A DNA stretch of 64,000 nt from an uncultured Bacteroidota bacterium (GTDB lineage Bacteria; Bacteroidota; Bacteroidia; Bacteroidales; SZUA-534). The stretch lies in contig CAMKOM010000017.1 of assembly GCA_946414435.1 (NCBI GenBank), positions 1 through 64,000 on the forward strand, read 5' to 3'. The notes beneath the pieces are model-generated. The model was not told the DNA's origin, did not search any database, and saw nothing but the letters and a program-made list of their open reading frames with translations. Below, piece after piece: positions 24,169 through 33,492 of the stretch; within the stretch, counting starts at the first letter, position 1; every line of letters begins with the position of its first letter. Both the position numbers and the translations under genes were made by a program.

Positions 24169-24981
24169 ATGAAATCAATTAAATTATTAGCGTTTTTAAT
24201 CTTGGGTTCTGCTGTGATTGCAGCTTGCAGCAATAGCGGAAACAAAACAAATAAAGCAGCGACTGCAGAAATCGACGATGTGTCTGTAGCACAGATCATT
24301 GATGACTTGGAAAGCATTCCAACTCCAACCACCGTCGAATTGATGTCGATGATTAACAAACTTGGCCTTGCCTATATGTTTGATGTTACCAACAGCCTGG
24401 CCAATCAAGAGAACTACCTGAGCACAAAACAGAAAGCTCTGAATCTGGGCGTCTATGCAGCCGACTTGAGCTACGATGTAGCCTATCAGAAAAAAGCCGA
24501 GACTGAAGAATATCTGCGGTGCATCATGACTATGGCAAGCGACCTTAACATCAGTATTGACGCCGATAAAATCTCTGACAAGTTCGAAAACAACATCGAC
24601 AATGTCGACGGGCTGATTGCTGTAGTAAAAGACGTGTTTAAAGAATCACAATATATTCTGAACCAAACAAGCCAAACCGAGACCGCCCTGCTGTTTCTCA
24701 TCGGAAGCTGGGTTGAGAGCGCTTACATCTGCGTTTCGGCATCAGATTTGGCAGCCAACAACATGGAGTTCCTTAAAGTTGCATTGAGTCATTTCGAGTA
24801 TGCATCAACCATTCTCAAATACATCGAAAGCCGTAAAAACAATCCTGATTTCGCTGATTTTTACAACGATTTCACTGAAATCATGAAACAGGTTGAAGTG
24901 TACAGAAACGACATAAACAATTCTGAGAAATTCGACAGTGTAGCCAATGTTGTCAAGAAGATGCGCAACGCCATCGTTTAA
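24169..24981 (+). CDS. Helical lipoprotein of unknown function
   Basis: A 270-residue protein with a lipoprotein signal sequence: MKSIKLLAFLILGSAVIAAC, lipid-bearing Cys20. The mature part is acidic and almost entirely helical, with no recognised catalytic motif; segments such as LSTKQKALNLGVYAADLSY and LFLIGSWVESAYICVSASDL look like packed helical hairpins. The ATG at 24169 places the signal peptide at the N-terminus, whereas the upstream ATG at 24145 would precede it with extra residues. The gene has its own promoter region with inverted repeats and its own terminator, so it is a single regulated unit, probably facing the periplasm. Confidence 0.85.
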   Translation: MKSIKLLAFLILGSAVIAACSNSGNKTNKAATAEIDDVSVAQIIDDLESIPTPTTVELMSMINKLGLAYMFDVTNSLANQENYLSTKQKALNLGVYAADLSYDVAYQKKAETEEYLRCIMTMASDLNISIDADKISDKFENNIDNVDGLIAVVKDVFKESQYILNQTSQTETALLFLIGSWVESAYICVSASDLAANNMEFLKVALSHFEYASTILKYIESRKNNPDFADFYNDFTEIMKQVEVYRNDINNSEKFDSVANVVKKMRNAIV

Positions 24982-25006
24982 TTGAGCACACATATTTATA
25001 ATATAA

Positions 25007-25030
25007 AAGCGGCCAAAAGCCGCTTTTTTT
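25007..25030 (+). terminator. Intrinsic terminator of the lipoprotein gene
   Basis: Stem AAGCGGC / GCCGCTT with loop CAAAA, followed by a T-run. Confidence 0.92.
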
Positions 25031-25075
25031 TATTGCGTGCTGTAGTAAAACTGACACACTTTTGCCCAAATAATG

Positions 25076-25083
25076 TAATTTTG
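25076..25083 (+). promoter_or_regulatory. Bacteroidota -7 box TAATTTTG
   Basis: TAATTTTG ends 20 bases before the start of the sigma-54 activator gene. Confidence 0.5.
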
Positions 25084-25103
25084 TCAGTCTTAAAGAAAAC
25101 AAT

Positions 25104-26339
25104 ATGGACTTACAGCAAGTCAAACAACGATTCGGAATTATCGGTAACGCCGAAGGGTTGAACCGCGCCATTGAGCGGGCCATCCAAGTGGCACCGACCG
25201 ATTTGGCCGTACTGGTTACCGGCGAAAGCGGTACTGGTAAGGAGACTTTCCCAAAGATTATTCATCAATACAGCTCGCGCAAGCACGGCGAGTATATTGC
25301 CGTCAACTGCGGAGCCATTCCCGAAGGCACCATCGACTCGGAACTTTTCGGGCATGAGAAGGGCGCGTTCACGGGTGCGCACGAAGCTCGGAAAGGCTAT
25401 TTCGAAGTGGCCGACAACGGAACCATCTTCCTCGACGAAGTGGCTGAAATGCCACTTTCCACTCAAGCCAGACTGCTGCGCGTGCTTGAGAGCGGCGAAT
25501 TTATCCGCGTAGGTTCATCGAAAGTGCAGAAAACCAACGTGCGGGTGGTGGCGGCAACCAATGTGAATGTGCTGCAGGCTGTTGAGACTGGCAAGTTCCG
25601 CGAAGACCTCTACTACCGACTCAACACTGTGCCAATCAAGATTCCGCCTCTGCGTGAGCGCATCGACGACATTCATCTGCTATTCAGGAAATTTACCGCC
25701 GACTTTGCCGACAAGTTCCAGATGCCGCCCCTGACACTCACCCCCGACGCCCGCGCAATGCTCGAACGATTCCGCTGGCCAGGCAACGTGCGCCAGTTGA
25801 AAAATATCACAGAGCAACTGTCGATTCTAGAAGAAAACCGCACCATTACGGCTGAAACTTTGCGCCGCTATCTGCCTGAAAGCGAAGACGCTCACCTGCC
25901 AGCCCTTGTCGGTCGCGCCGACGAGCAGTCGTTCGCCTCGGAGCGCGAGATTCTCTACAAGGTGTTGTTCGACATGAAAAACGATGTGAACGACCTGAAA
26001 AAGCTGGTTCACGACCTGATGGAACAAAAAGGCGACCACGCACAATTCACCAAGGATCACGCCCGCATAATACAGAGCATCTACTCGGAACAAAAAAACG
26101 ACTATGCCGACACCGACGAAACGCCAATGATTATCACACATCATGCCGGCACTCAAAACCATCACATCCAAGACACGGAAGAGTTTGTTGAGGAGTCGCT
26201 CTCGCTCGAGGACAAGGAGGTGGAAATGATTCGCAAGGCGTTGCAGCGGCACAACGGCAAGCGCAAATATGCAGCTGAAGATCTGGGCATCTCGGAACGC
26301 ACGCTGTATCGAAAAATTAAAGAGTATAATCTTGAGTAG
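25104..26339 (+). CDS. Sigma-54 interaction domain transcriptional activator
   Basis: A 411-residue bacterial enhancer-binding protein. It begins directly with the AAA+ domain: Walker A GESGTGKE at 40-47, the sigma-54-contacting GAFTGA at 87-92, Walker B ending in D111-E112, and the arginine-finger segment FREDLYYRL at 165-173. There is no receiver or other N-terminal sensing domain. Residues 285-345 hold a coiled-coil-like insert, and the C-terminus is a Fis-type helix-turn-helix (KRKYAAEDLGISERTLYRKI). A protein of this shape may be controlled by abundance or by a partner. It precedes lptE, a TPR-like gene and secG on the same strand, separated from lptE by 157 bases of repeat DNA. Confidence 0.94.
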   Translation: MDLQQVKQRFGIIGNAEGLNRAIERAIQVAPTDLAVLVTGESGTGKETFPKIIHQYSSRKHGEYIAVNCGAIPEGTIDSELFGHEKGAFTGAHEARKGYFEVADNGTIFLDEVAEMPLSTQARLLRVLESGEFIRVGSSKVQKTNVRVVAATNVNVLQAVETGKFREDLYYRLNTVPIKIPPLRERIDDIHLLFRKFTADFADKFQMPPLTLTPDARAMLERFRWPGNVRQLKNITEQLSILEENRTITAETLRRYLPESEDAHLPALVGRADEQSFASEREILYKVLFDMKNDVNDLKKLVHDLMEQKGDHAQFTKDHARIIQSIYSEQKNDYADTDETPMIITHHAGTQNHHIQDTEEFVEESLSLEDKEVEMIRKALQRHNGKRKYAAEDLGISERTLYRKIKEYNLE

Positions 26340-26490
26340 ACATTTTTGATTTTTGAATTACGATTTACGAATTATGAATCACGAATACCGGAACTCATTT
26401 AACATTAAACATTTATAATTTAACATTAAACATAGACTTTACTCATTACACATTTAACATTACACCTTACTCATTACACTTTACTCAAAC
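26340..26490. repeat. Tandem A/T-rich intergenic repeat
   Basis: Near-repeats of TTTAACATTAAACAT, ACTTTACTCATTACAC and ACACCTTACTCATTACAC follow one another. The 13-mer TTACACTTTACTC also occurs near 57977 upstream of the WecA-like gene. Confidence 0.65.
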
Positions 26491-26496
26491 AAGAAA

Positions 26497-26997
26497 ATGC
26501 GCAAACTGATAATACTCATATCAATCATTGCTATTGCGGCCGGATGCACCATAAAATATTCGTTTACAGGTGCTTCAATCCCGCCCGACGCAAAAACCGT
26601 CTTTGTGGCCGACTTCCGTAACGTGGCGCCGCTGGTGAACCCAGCACTCGCCAACGACCTGACCGAAGCACTGAAGGACAAGTTTGTGGGGCAGACATCG
26701 CTCAAACTGGGCGACGAAAATGCCGATCTATATTTCGAAGGCTCGATAACTGGCTACGGCACACAGCCGGTGGCCATCAAAAGCGGCGATGTAGCATCGC
26801 AGAACCGCCTGACGATCACCGTGAAAGTAAAATTTGTGAACAACAAGGACAAGAATGCCAACTTCGACACGTCATTCTCGCGCTACGAAGACTATGACAG
26901 CCAGTACAGCCTGACCGATGTTGAGGACCAACTTGTCAAGACAATTGTCGAAAGCCTTGTGGATGACATATTTACAAAAGCCGTTGTCAACTGGTAA
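26497..26997 (+). CDS. lptE: LptE family lipoprotein (LPS assembly)
   Basis: A 166-residue lipoprotein with lipobox AAGC, Cys17, and the start CTIKYSFTGASIPPDAKTV, characteristic of the LptE-like family of Bacteroidota. It should plug the outer-membrane LptD barrel during lipopolysaccharide insertion. The alternating strand pattern and the C-terminal helix (VEDQLVKTIVESLVDDIF) fit the family. It is 11 bases ahead of the next gene, so lptE, the TPR-like gene and secG form an operon. Confidence 0.88.
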   Translation: MRKLIILISIIAIAAGCTIKYSFTGASIPPDAKTVFVADFRNVAPLVNPALANDLTEALKDKFVGQTSLKLGDENADLYFEGSITGYGTQPVAIKSGDVASQNRLTITVKVKFVNNKDKNANFDTSFSRYEDYDSQYSLTDVEDQLVKTIVESLVDDIFTKAVVNW

Positions 26998-27008
26998 TAT
27001 AGAAGAAA

Positions 27009-27785
27009 ATGGACAAGAGCAAACTGATGATGTATATGCACAATCCCGAACTTTTGGGCGACCGCAATCTGCCTGAAATCAAGGAACTTGTCGATGAATA
27101 CCCGTGTTTTCAGTCGGCCAGAATGTTGTATGTCAAGAATTTGCGCAACCAAGGCTACTCGAACTACGGCAAGGCTCTGCGCGAAACGGCTGTTTTTGTC
27201 ACCAACCGCACCAAGCTTTTCTTCCTGCTCGACGAGCGCGTCATTATCAAGCACGATGCTGCTCCTGACCAAATTGAAGCCGAAGCTGAAGTGTTCGACT
27301 TTGGCAAAATGGCGGAATTGGCAGGATTCAAACCAGAGCAGTCAAAAGCAGAAAAGGTAAGGGCCGAACTCGACCAACTGATTACGAAAGGGGAAGTAAC
27401 ACCTTATTTTAGTAATTTGAGCGATACTGTCGACCTTGACGACTTCCGCCAGACATTCGGCAAAAAAAGCAAACCGGCAACCTCCCAACCGCAAACAAAA
27501 GAGGAACGCCACGCCGAGTTGCTCGACAATTTCAAAGAAATTAAAATCAGGCCTTCCGCGCCATCCGATAATGCTGAACCGGAAAAAGACAATATCGACC
27601 TTTCGATAAAAAGCTCGACCGCCGATGCTGGTCTTATGGAAACTCTGGCCAATACTTTCTTCAGAACAGGGAACTACAAACAAGCTCTGAATTTGTATGA
27701 AAAATTGCACTTGACATATCCAGAAAAAAACACTTACTTTGCGGCTCGAATTGACGAAATAAAGGAAATTATTAACAATAAATAA
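27009..27785 (+). CDS. TPR-like protein of unknown function
   Basis: A 258-residue soluble protein. The N-terminal half is helical (LPEIKELVDEYPCFQSARML), the middle is charged and low-complexity (about 150-195), and the C-terminus carries one TPR-like unit (LANTFFRTGNYKQALNLYEK). No signal peptide is present. It is placed between lptE and secG with 11- and 9-base gaps. The context suggests an envelope-related adaptor, but no function is established. Confidence 0.8.
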   Translation: MDKSKLMMYMHNPELLGDRNLPEIKELVDEYPCFQSARMLYVKNLRNQGYSNYGKALRETAVFVTNRTKLFFLLDERVIIKHDAAPDQIEAEAEVFDFGKMAELAGFKPEQSKAEKVRAELDQLITKGEVTPYFSNLSDTVDLDDFRQTFGKKSKPATSQPQTKEERHAELLDNFKEIKIRPSAPSDNAEPEKDNIDLSIKSSTADAGLMETLANTFFRTGNYKQALNLYEKLHLTYPEKNTYFAARIDEIKEIINNK

Positions 27786-27794
27786 CTTAAGAAA

Positions 27795-28130
27795 ATGTTT
27801 ACAATCGTTACAGTGCTTATTTTCTTCGTGTGCATCTTGATGATACTTATAGTATTGGTACAAAACTCTAAAGGCGGTGGTTTGGCATCAAACTTCAGCA
27901 GTGCCAATCAGGTTATGGGTGTTCGCAAGACTACCGATTTTCTTGAGAAAGGAACTTGGACTTTAGCAGGCGCTCTGCTTGTCCTTTGTATTATGGCATC
28001 AGCTTTCATTCCTCGCAGTGGAGCCGAAGTTGAAGGCAGCATGCTTCAAGAGAAGATTGAAGAGACTCCTGAGTCATTTATGGGCAACTTCCCAACGGCA
28101 GAGCCGGCAGCCGAAGAAAGCGCCGAATAA
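27795..28130 (+). CDS. secG: Preprotein translocase subunit SecG
   Basis: A 111-residue SecG with two membrane helices (about 3-20 and 56-74) joined by the conserved cytoplasmic loop VQNSKGGGLASNFSS. It stabilises SecYE during protein export. The C-terminal tail is longer and acidic (EETPESFMG...EESAE), which is usual in this phylum. It ends the lptE operon and is followed by a terminator. Confidence 0.95.
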   Translation: MFTIVTVLIFFVCILMILIVLVQNSKGGGLASNFSSANQVMGVRKTTDFLEKGTWTLAGALLVLCIMASAFIPRSGAEVEGSMLQEKIEETPESFMGNFPTAEPAAEESAE

Positions 28131-28150
28131 CACTTTGGCACAAAAAACTA

Positions 28151-28186
28151 AAATGCCAACTTGCAAAATGCAGGTTGGCATTTTTT
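28151..28186 (+). terminator. Intrinsic terminator after secG
   Basis: Stem AAATGCCAAC / GTTGGCATTT followed by a T-run. Confidence 0.9.
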
Positions 28187-28213
28187 CATTATTTCAATTA
28201 ACAGCAAGTCCTC

Positions 28214-29059
28214 TCACACCCTCACCACTGGCGCTTTTGACCAATCGATTTGCTGCTCGGCGGTGGCGACGTCGGTAAATGGGAAATCGGTGAGCCAGCG
28301 GCGAAGTTTTGCCTCGGCCCCCTTCAACCCAACGTACGATTTGAACTTGCGCTTGAGCGGCAGACCGCTGAGAAATGGCTGCCCGGCATCTAAATCGCGC
28401 GGATGAATGTACGACATCAGATATTCCTGACCGCTGCTCCACCGCTTAATGAGCGAATAAGGGAACAGCCGGAAATAACCGCCGCCCGTGAAAATGATAT
28501 GGCGGCCGGCAATGATTTTTGTTGTGATAGGAAACTCTTTGATTGTGATCCCGTTACGACTGATAATGCTCGGTACTGGGCGGCTGTAGGTTGGCATTCC
28601 GCCGTGGCCGTGATGGGCGGGGAAAACAGAGCAATCGGTGGTGATGCCCAACTCCGCTAGAGTCTCGAACGCCCACCCTTCGCTCTCGCGAATTGAGAAT
28701 CCCGGCACACGGAATGTGGTTACCTTCTGACCTGTCAAATCTTCGAGAAATTTCACGCTCGACTCCACATCCTCGCGAAACTCGGCAGGTGTCTGCTCCC
28801 AAATGAGTTGATGGTTCATTGTGTGGCTGCCAATCTGGTACTTCTCAGCAATCCGGCGAACCAAATCGGGGTAATTCTTTGCTATCCAACCCACTATAAA
28901 AAATGTGGCTCGCGAGTTTGTCTCTTCTAGAATACGGAAAAGCCGCTCCACATTCTCGTAGATGCGAACCTCGTATGTCCGCCACTGCTCCTCGTTGCGA
29001 GTCTCCTCAAAATCAAGGATATGGAACCACTCTTCGATATCAAAGGTTAGAATGTTCAT
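28214..29059 (-). CDS. Polysaccharide deacetylase (DUF3473-type)
   Basis: A 281-residue NodB-fold deacetylase. The opening FDIEEWF supplies the first metal-site acid (Asp7) and the metal ligands follow in SHTMNH (His79, His83). The C-terminal third (TGGGYFRLFPYSLIKRW, YIHPRDLDAGQP) matches the DUF3473 extension of exopolysaccharide-linked deacetylases. It should remove N-acetyl groups from a glycan and stands at the end of the polysaccharide locus. No signal peptide is visible. Its first 80 bases (28981-29060) occur again at 30521-30600, beyond the ATPase gene. Confidence 0.92.
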   Translation of the reverse strand: MNILTFDIEEWFHILDFEETRNEEQWRTYEVRIYENVERLFRILEETNSRATFFIVGWIAKNYPDLVRRIAEKYQIGSHTMNHQLIWEQTPAEFREDVESSVKFLEDLTGQKVTTFRVPGFSIRESEGWAFETLAELGITTDCSVFPAHHGHGGMPTYSRPVPSIISRNGITIKEFPITTKIIAGRHIIFTGGGYFRLFPYSLIKRWSSGQEYLMSYIHPRDLDAGQPFLSGLPLKRKFKSYVGLKGAEAKLRRWLTDFPFTDVATAEQQIDWSKAPVVRV

Positions 29060-29060
29060 A
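28981..29060. repeat. 80-bp direct repeat, copy inside the deacetylase gene
   Basis: This copy covers the first 26 codons of the deacetylase plus one flanking base. It aligns without gaps to 30521-30600 with five mismatches; similarity stops abruptly at both ends. The ATPase gene lies between the two copies. Confidence 0.92.
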
Positions 29061-29071
29061 ATATTAGTTTC

Positions 29072-30430
29072 TTACATATCTTCCATTGACAATCCTACCA
29101 TCTTTACTTCCTGATTACGAAAAAGATGCCGCCGCATTATCTCAATTTTTTCTTTTAACCTCGACGGATTATATTTTTGTGGATTTCGTTTCACTTCATA
29201 CGCTTCCGCCTCACCATCAATAGTTTCCGCCACAATGTCAATTTCAAAATCGTCTTTGTTTCCTTTTGCGTTTACTTCGCCACCACACCACCAACTGCCA
29301 ATTGTTTTATAACGATGCGATTCAACCATTTTTTGCTTAAACCAACGCTCGAGACTAATACCGGAAAATGTCGGATAGTCGCTTAATATAATTTGTTCCA
29401 ATGCGGGGAAATTTCCTATTTCAATCAACTGCGCGTAACGATTTATATAACGGAACCAAAATCGGAAGAAATTATCTTGTATTTCGTATCTCACCGTCTG
29501 GCTTCCGCTTTTTGCCCCTATTGGCCGTTTTTTGCGTATGATACCATATTTTTCTTCAAGCATTTTTAAATGCCCTCCTAAAACATTAACACCAAGCGAC
29601 ACTTCAATTTCCTTCTGTGTCACCTCGCCGTTTGCTATCTGGTCCAAAACGCTAAAATAAGTTCCGTAATGCTTCCCAAATTCTTGAATGAGAACAGAAC
29701 GGCCCTCGTCGATAAAAAAGCTATTCCCTGCTGAACATACGTAATGAACCATCGCTTCGACATTTGTACAATTGTTGTTCATCAGTTGTTCTATGTAACG
29801 GGCAACCCCGCCTGTTATAGTCCATAGCGCCAACAAATCGTCGTTTGTATAATCGGGCTTGTAATCGCTTAATATTTCCCGCATTGTAGAAGTTGTGAAT
29901 GGCTGCAAACGCAAGGTGCAATCGTCGCGGCCAAAAAGCGGTTGTCCCTCGTCTTTGAAAATCTTTTCCATCAGGCGGAAAATACTACCCGACACAATCA
30001 GGCATACGTTTGTCTCTTTCTTGTATTTATCCCAAAGTTCCTGTATGTCGCTGAATACGCCTGCGTTTACATTATCAAACTCCTGAAATTCATCGATAAA
30101 CAATGTGAATTTTCGCCGTTTTCCTATCTCCAATAAAAGCTGCATCAATTCTCTGAAGGTCAGAATGCTTTCGGGTACAAATTCTTGTAATTTGTTTCGG
30201 ACTTCATCGCAGAATGTTCTTACTAACGCTGTTTCTGTTTTCCGCCCGACAAAAAAATACAATCCTGGTGCATTATCTTTTGTTTCCTCCATCAAGCGAT
30301 AAACCAAGCTTGTTTTGCCCACACGTCTTCGACCCGTGAGAACAACAAATCGAGAATAATCTTCATACGATTGTTGCTGCATGTCGCGCAACAGACGAAT
30401 TTCAGCATCCCTGTTGTAAAATCTCTTCAT
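29072..30430 (-). CDS. AAA ATPase with DUF234-type C-terminal domain
   Basis: A 452-residue P-loop ATPase of the archaeal-type ATPase_2/DUF234 family. Walker A is GRRRVGKT at 33-40, Walker B is LFIDEF near 110-115, and a winged-helix segment lies near 265-300. The C-terminal domain has EIDIVAE followed by YEVKRN, a PD-(D/E)XK nuclease-like pattern. Family members are scattered, multi-copy and apparently mobile in archaea and Bacteroidota; their function is unknown. It is wedged between the deacetylase gene and a broken copy of that gene's 5' end, and is more AT-rich than the housekeeping genes. Confidence 0.9.
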   Translation of the reverse strand: MKRFYNRDAEIRLLRDMQQQSYEDYSRFVVLTGRRRVGKTSLVYRLMEETKDNAPGLYFFVGRKTETALVRTFCDEVRNKLQEFVPESILTFRELMQLLLEIGKRRKFTLFIDEFQEFDNVNAGVFSDIQELWDKYKKETNVCLIVSGSIFRLMEKIFKDEGQPLFGRDDCTLRLQPFTTSTMREILSDYKPDYTNDDLLALWTITGGVARYIEQLMNNNCTNVEAMVHYVCSAGNSFFIDEGRSVLIQEFGKHYGTYFSVLDQIANGEVTQKEIEVSLGVNVLGGHLKMLEEKYGIIRKKRPIGAKSGSQTVRYEIQDNFFRFWFRYINRYAQLIEIGNFPALEQIILSDYPTFSGISLERWFKQKMVESHRYKTIGSWWCGGEVNAKGNKDDFEIDIVAETIDGEAEAYEVKRNPQKYNPSRLKEKIEIMRRHLFRNQEVKMVGLSMEDM

Positions 30431-30520
30431 ATATATCGAAATTTTATGACCATGAATTTTACCGCCATAAAATTATGAAAAATTATTTTCTATATTTTGA
30501 AACTTTTTATGGAATACCGC

Positions 30521-30600
30521 GCCACTGCTCATCGTTGCGAGTCTCCTCAAAATCAGGGATATGGAACCACTCTTCAATATCAAATGTTAGGATGTTCATA
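30521..30600 (-). pseudogene. Truncated 5' fragment of the polysaccharide deacetylase gene
   Basis: The fragment encodes MNILTFDIEEWFHI followed by PDFEETRNDEQWR and then loses similarity. It aligns to 28981-29060 with five base changes, including Leu to Pro and Glu to Asp. No further deacetylase sequence follows. It is either the relic left by the insertion of the ATPase cassette or a partial tandem duplication. Confidence 0.9.
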
Positions 30601-30603
30601 GCG

Positions 30604-31776
30604 CTATCGTGTGCCAGATTTTGTTTTTCTGAATTTTGGTGAAAGTTGTTTTATGACATTCCCGAATGTGCCGAAAAAGAACGGCAACGGGTCGGAAAAA
30701 CAACTGATATCTTGATAAAAAATGTTGCGACCAATGAATTTAAACCAATTGGGGGTTGTTTTGAAACGGTTTTTGCTGTAGAAAAACCACAAGGTTTCAA
30801 AACCCAAATGCCGCAGATAAACGTTCTTGCCTGATTGGTAACACTTATGCGGATTACCCAAATATTCACTCACTATTATATCCGCCCAATCGATTCCTGC
30901 GGCGAAAGGTGTTTTGACGCACGCAGGCAACCGCGGATTGATTTCCATTATCAGCAACTCGCCTGTGCGCGGGTCTTCAATTGTGTCGAAATCGGCAAAA
31001 CCAACCCAGCCAATATCTTTCAATATTTGATAACAAATGCCAACAATCTTATCATTCTCATCCGAAGTGTTGCAGCAACTGCTACCACCATTTTCGGGGT
31101 ACCAACGAATCTTTTTAATTACAGAAGATTGGACAAGTTCTTGCTTTTCATTTACATACAACTGAATTTTTACCTGGCTGCCACCTGACGGAATGAATGT
31201 TTGCAAATGACAACTGCCGTATTTTTCATATATGCCAGGAAACGACTCAAATAATTCTTCTTTGTTGTTAATCAGCGTCATACCTCTGCCACCGCTTGTT
31301 AGATTCGGCTTTATCAGTAACGGAAACTGCAAAGAATCAACGTCTATTTGTTCTATATGGCCATCCTCAACAATTGTCGTTCGCGGGTGCGGATAGCCCT
31401 TCTCCTGACAAAGCTGCATAAGAGAATGCTTGTCGTACGCCCTTAAAAATGTCTTGTAATCGGGCATCACGAATGCGGTGAATTGACGCAATTCGGTCGA
31501 GTATTTGCTAAGCATAACGGCGGCATCGTCGTTCATCGGGATAACCGCAACGTATTTCTCTCTTTCAAGTATCTGCCTGACAAACTGATAATACGCTTGC
31601 GAGTTTTCTACATCTGCAAAAAGAAACCTTTTGCTAATGAACCGTGACGGATAGCCGTAACTGAGCCGAGAAGCATAAACTCCCGCCAAAAAAAATCCTT
31701 TTTTGTGCAGCGAGCGGGCTACAGGCAAGGTTTGAGTGGCATCGGCATATAATAACAGGATTTTATCCTTTCTCAT
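30604..31776 (-). CDS. ATP-grasp family ligase
   Basis: A 390-residue ATP-grasp enzyme. An N-terminal Rossmann-like part ([20 protein letters not shown]) is followed by the ATP-grasp domain: the nucleotide-binding [14 protein letters not shown] near 152-165 and the metal-binding [11 protein letters not shown] near 277-287. The C-terminal ~80 residues contain aromatic, possibly membrane-touching helices. Such enzymes in surface-polysaccharide loci usually join a carboxylate to an amine, for example adding an amino acid to a sugar acid. The stop of the acyltransferase upstream overlaps its start by 14 bases. The substrate is unknown. Confidence 0.87.
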   Translation of the reverse strand: MRKDKILLLYADATQTLPVARSLHKKGFFLAGVYASRLSYGYPSRFISKRFLFADVENSQAYYQFVRQILEREKYVAVIPMNDDAAVMLSKYSTELRQFTAFVMPDYKTFLRAYDKHSLMQLCQEKGYPHPRTTIVEDGHIEQIDVDSLQFPLLIKPNLTSGGRGMTLINNKEELFESFPGIYEKYGSCHLQTFIPSGGSQVKIQLYVNEKQELVQSSVIKKIRWYPENGGSSCCNTSDENDKIVGICYQILKDIGWVGFADFDTIEDPRTGELLIMEINPRLPACVKTPFAAGIDWADIIVSEYLGNPHKCYQSGKNVYLRHLGFETLWFFYSKNRFKTTPNWFKFIGRNIFYQDISCFSDPLPFFFGTFGNVIKQLSPKFRKTKSGTR

Positions 31777-32341
31777 CGGTTCTGTATTTTAACACTTTAG
31801 CGGGCACTCCGCCCACTATGGCATATTCGGGAACATCGCGGTTTACAACGGCGCCTGCGGCAATTATCGCACCTTTGCCTATTGTTACGCCAGCCAGAAT
31901 TATCGCACCGCCGCCAATCCAGACATCATCGCTAATAACTATTGGCGCTTCAACATAGTCTTGTTCCTTAGTCGGCACATCCTTTGTGTAAAATCCGTGA
32001 TTGAATGCAATCATCATAACATTGGCGCCAGTGTGCACATAATTGCCGATTGTTATTGAGCCGTTGGCTGTTTTCCCAGCCTGTATCAATGCATTGTGGT
32101 TGATTAGGCAATTATCACCAATTGTGACAAATTCGCCTTCGCGAATCATAGCCGTGGGGTGGATATTTGTGTGTTTGCCGACTTTCATTTTTCGCCGTCC
32201 ACGCACATAGTTGATTAAATAATAAGCCGTTAGCGAAAACAGCCATTTAATGTGACTCAACGAAAAAAATGTCGCAAGCAACTGCCCAATTCGGGTGAGA
32301 AGCGACGGTTTTGTATAATGTGTGCGTGTGGCGGGGGACAT
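31763..32341 (-). CDS. Hexapeptide-repeat acyltransferase
   Basis: A 192-residue left-handed beta-helix transferase. Hexapeptide repeats ([44 protein letters not shown]) fill residues 70-180, with the usual ending [19 protein letters not shown]. His in the AFNHGFY loop is the likely base. It should transfer an acetyl or other acyl group to the glycan or to a nucleotide sugar. It overlaps the ATP-grasp gene by 14 bases and follows the CapA-like gene by five. Confidence 0.9.
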   Translation of the reverse strand: MSPATRTHYTKPSLLTRIGQLLATFFSLSHIKWLFSLTAYYLINYVRGRRKMKVGKHTNIHPTAMIREGEFVTIGDNCLINHNALIQAGKTANGSITIGNYVHTGANVMMIAFNHGFYTKDVPTKEQDYVEAPIVISDDVWIGGGAIILAGVTIGKGAIIAAGAVVNRDVPEYAIVGGVPAKVLKYRTDEKG

Positions 32342-32346
32342 AGTTG

Positions 32347-33492
32347 TTAGTTTTTAAATAATTCGTCTTGCTTGAATTTCTTTCTGTTAGGCAATATGGC
32401 ATCATCATCGCGCTGCACATTACTTCGGTCCGTAGAAACCCATTTGAACATACGGAACACTTCTTCAAATCTGACAAATACCAGCCTAATCATTCCAAAT
32501 ACGCCTTTAGTATGTATCAGATAACGTAATGTACTGAAAGTGTGTATTATCATTTCCTTTTTATATTGCCATTTGTAAAATGATTTGTATTTGTTGCCGT
32601 GCTTCTCAATTTTCATAGACACCGCACCAAAATCTTTCAGCATTCTTTCCGCTGTTTTTTTGCTTGGCGACACTGTTTCATAATTGTCATTTATTTCTGC
32701 TGGTGTCAAAAACCAATTTCGTACTTGGCAACCTTCAATATTTAATGTTAGAATGGCACTTCTGCGCCGCCTAAACGAATTTCCATCCATAACAAAATCG
32801 CCCAAACTGTGAAAAACAGGAATGCCTTTATACGTTTCCATTCCGCCCAAACAATGAGAATGAGCCGTTACAACACACCCTGCCCCACTTTCAATATAGC
32901 CGTGCAAAAACTCGCGTGTTGCAGGATTCGGGAATCTTGTAAACAACGCACCAATATGCGCATAAACGATTACAAAAAAACCTTTTGCTTTTAACTGGCA
33001 GATAATCTCATTAACTCTGTTTTCACCAACTCGCAAACATTGCCATTTGTTGCTCTCATCAAACTGAATGTTCATCATATCGGTAACCGTTACTATTGCA
33101 ATTGATTCATTGCCAGAATTATAAATGTATGGTTGGTATTCATCGGATTTTTTAAATAAACCGTTATGGTTGAAGCCGTTTCGTTCCAATAATTCAATGG
33201 TTTCATCCATTCCTGTTTCTGCGGCATCATTAATATGATTGTTTGCCAACGTGAACAGATTCACAAATGAAAACTCCTTCAGAATTGGCTCACTTCCAAC
33301 AAATTGCAAATGGTCGGCTTCTGAATCTTTAGTGACTGTTACAGGCGACTCCAAATTGGCAATGGTCAAATCGGACGATTTACATACATCTTGCAATTCC
33401 TGAGCGATAATGTTGTACGGCTGCTTGTCATACTTTGAGCCTATCATTCTGCCCAGCATCACATCTCCGATAAACGTTATCTGGCTACTCAT
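32347..33492 (-). CDS. CapA-like metallophosphatase
   Basis: A 381-residue CapA/PgsA-type protein with a calcineurin-like fold: [11 protein letters not shown] at 5-15, ANLESPV near 45, [10 protein letters not shown] near 80, AHIGALF and [10 protein letters not shown] later. CapA proteins belong to poly-gamma-glutamate synthesis, but homologues are common in polysaccharide loci, where the activity is unknown. No signal peptide is visible, unlike many CapA proteins. The C-terminal 120 residues are basic and may contact the membrane. It overlaps the WecG-like gene by eight bases. Confidence 0.9.
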   Translation of the reverse strand: MSSQITFIGDVMLGRMIGSKYDKQPYNIIAQELQDVCKSSDLTIANLESPVTVTKDSEADHLQFVGSEPILKEFSFVNLFTLANNHINDAAETGMDETIELLERNGFNHNGLFKKSDEYQPYIYNSGNESIAIVTVTDMMNIQFDESNKWQCLRVGENRVNEIICQLKAKGFFVIVYAHIGALFTRFPNPATREFLHGYIESGAGCVVTAHSHCLGGMETYKGIPVFHSLGDFVMDGNSFRRRRSAILTLNIEGCQVRNWFLTPAEINDNYETVSPSKKTAERMLKDFGAVSMKIEKHGNKYKSFYKWQYKKEMIIHTFSTLRYLIHTKGVFGMIRLVFVRFEEVFRMFKWVSTDRSNVQRDDDAILPNRKKFKQDELFKN

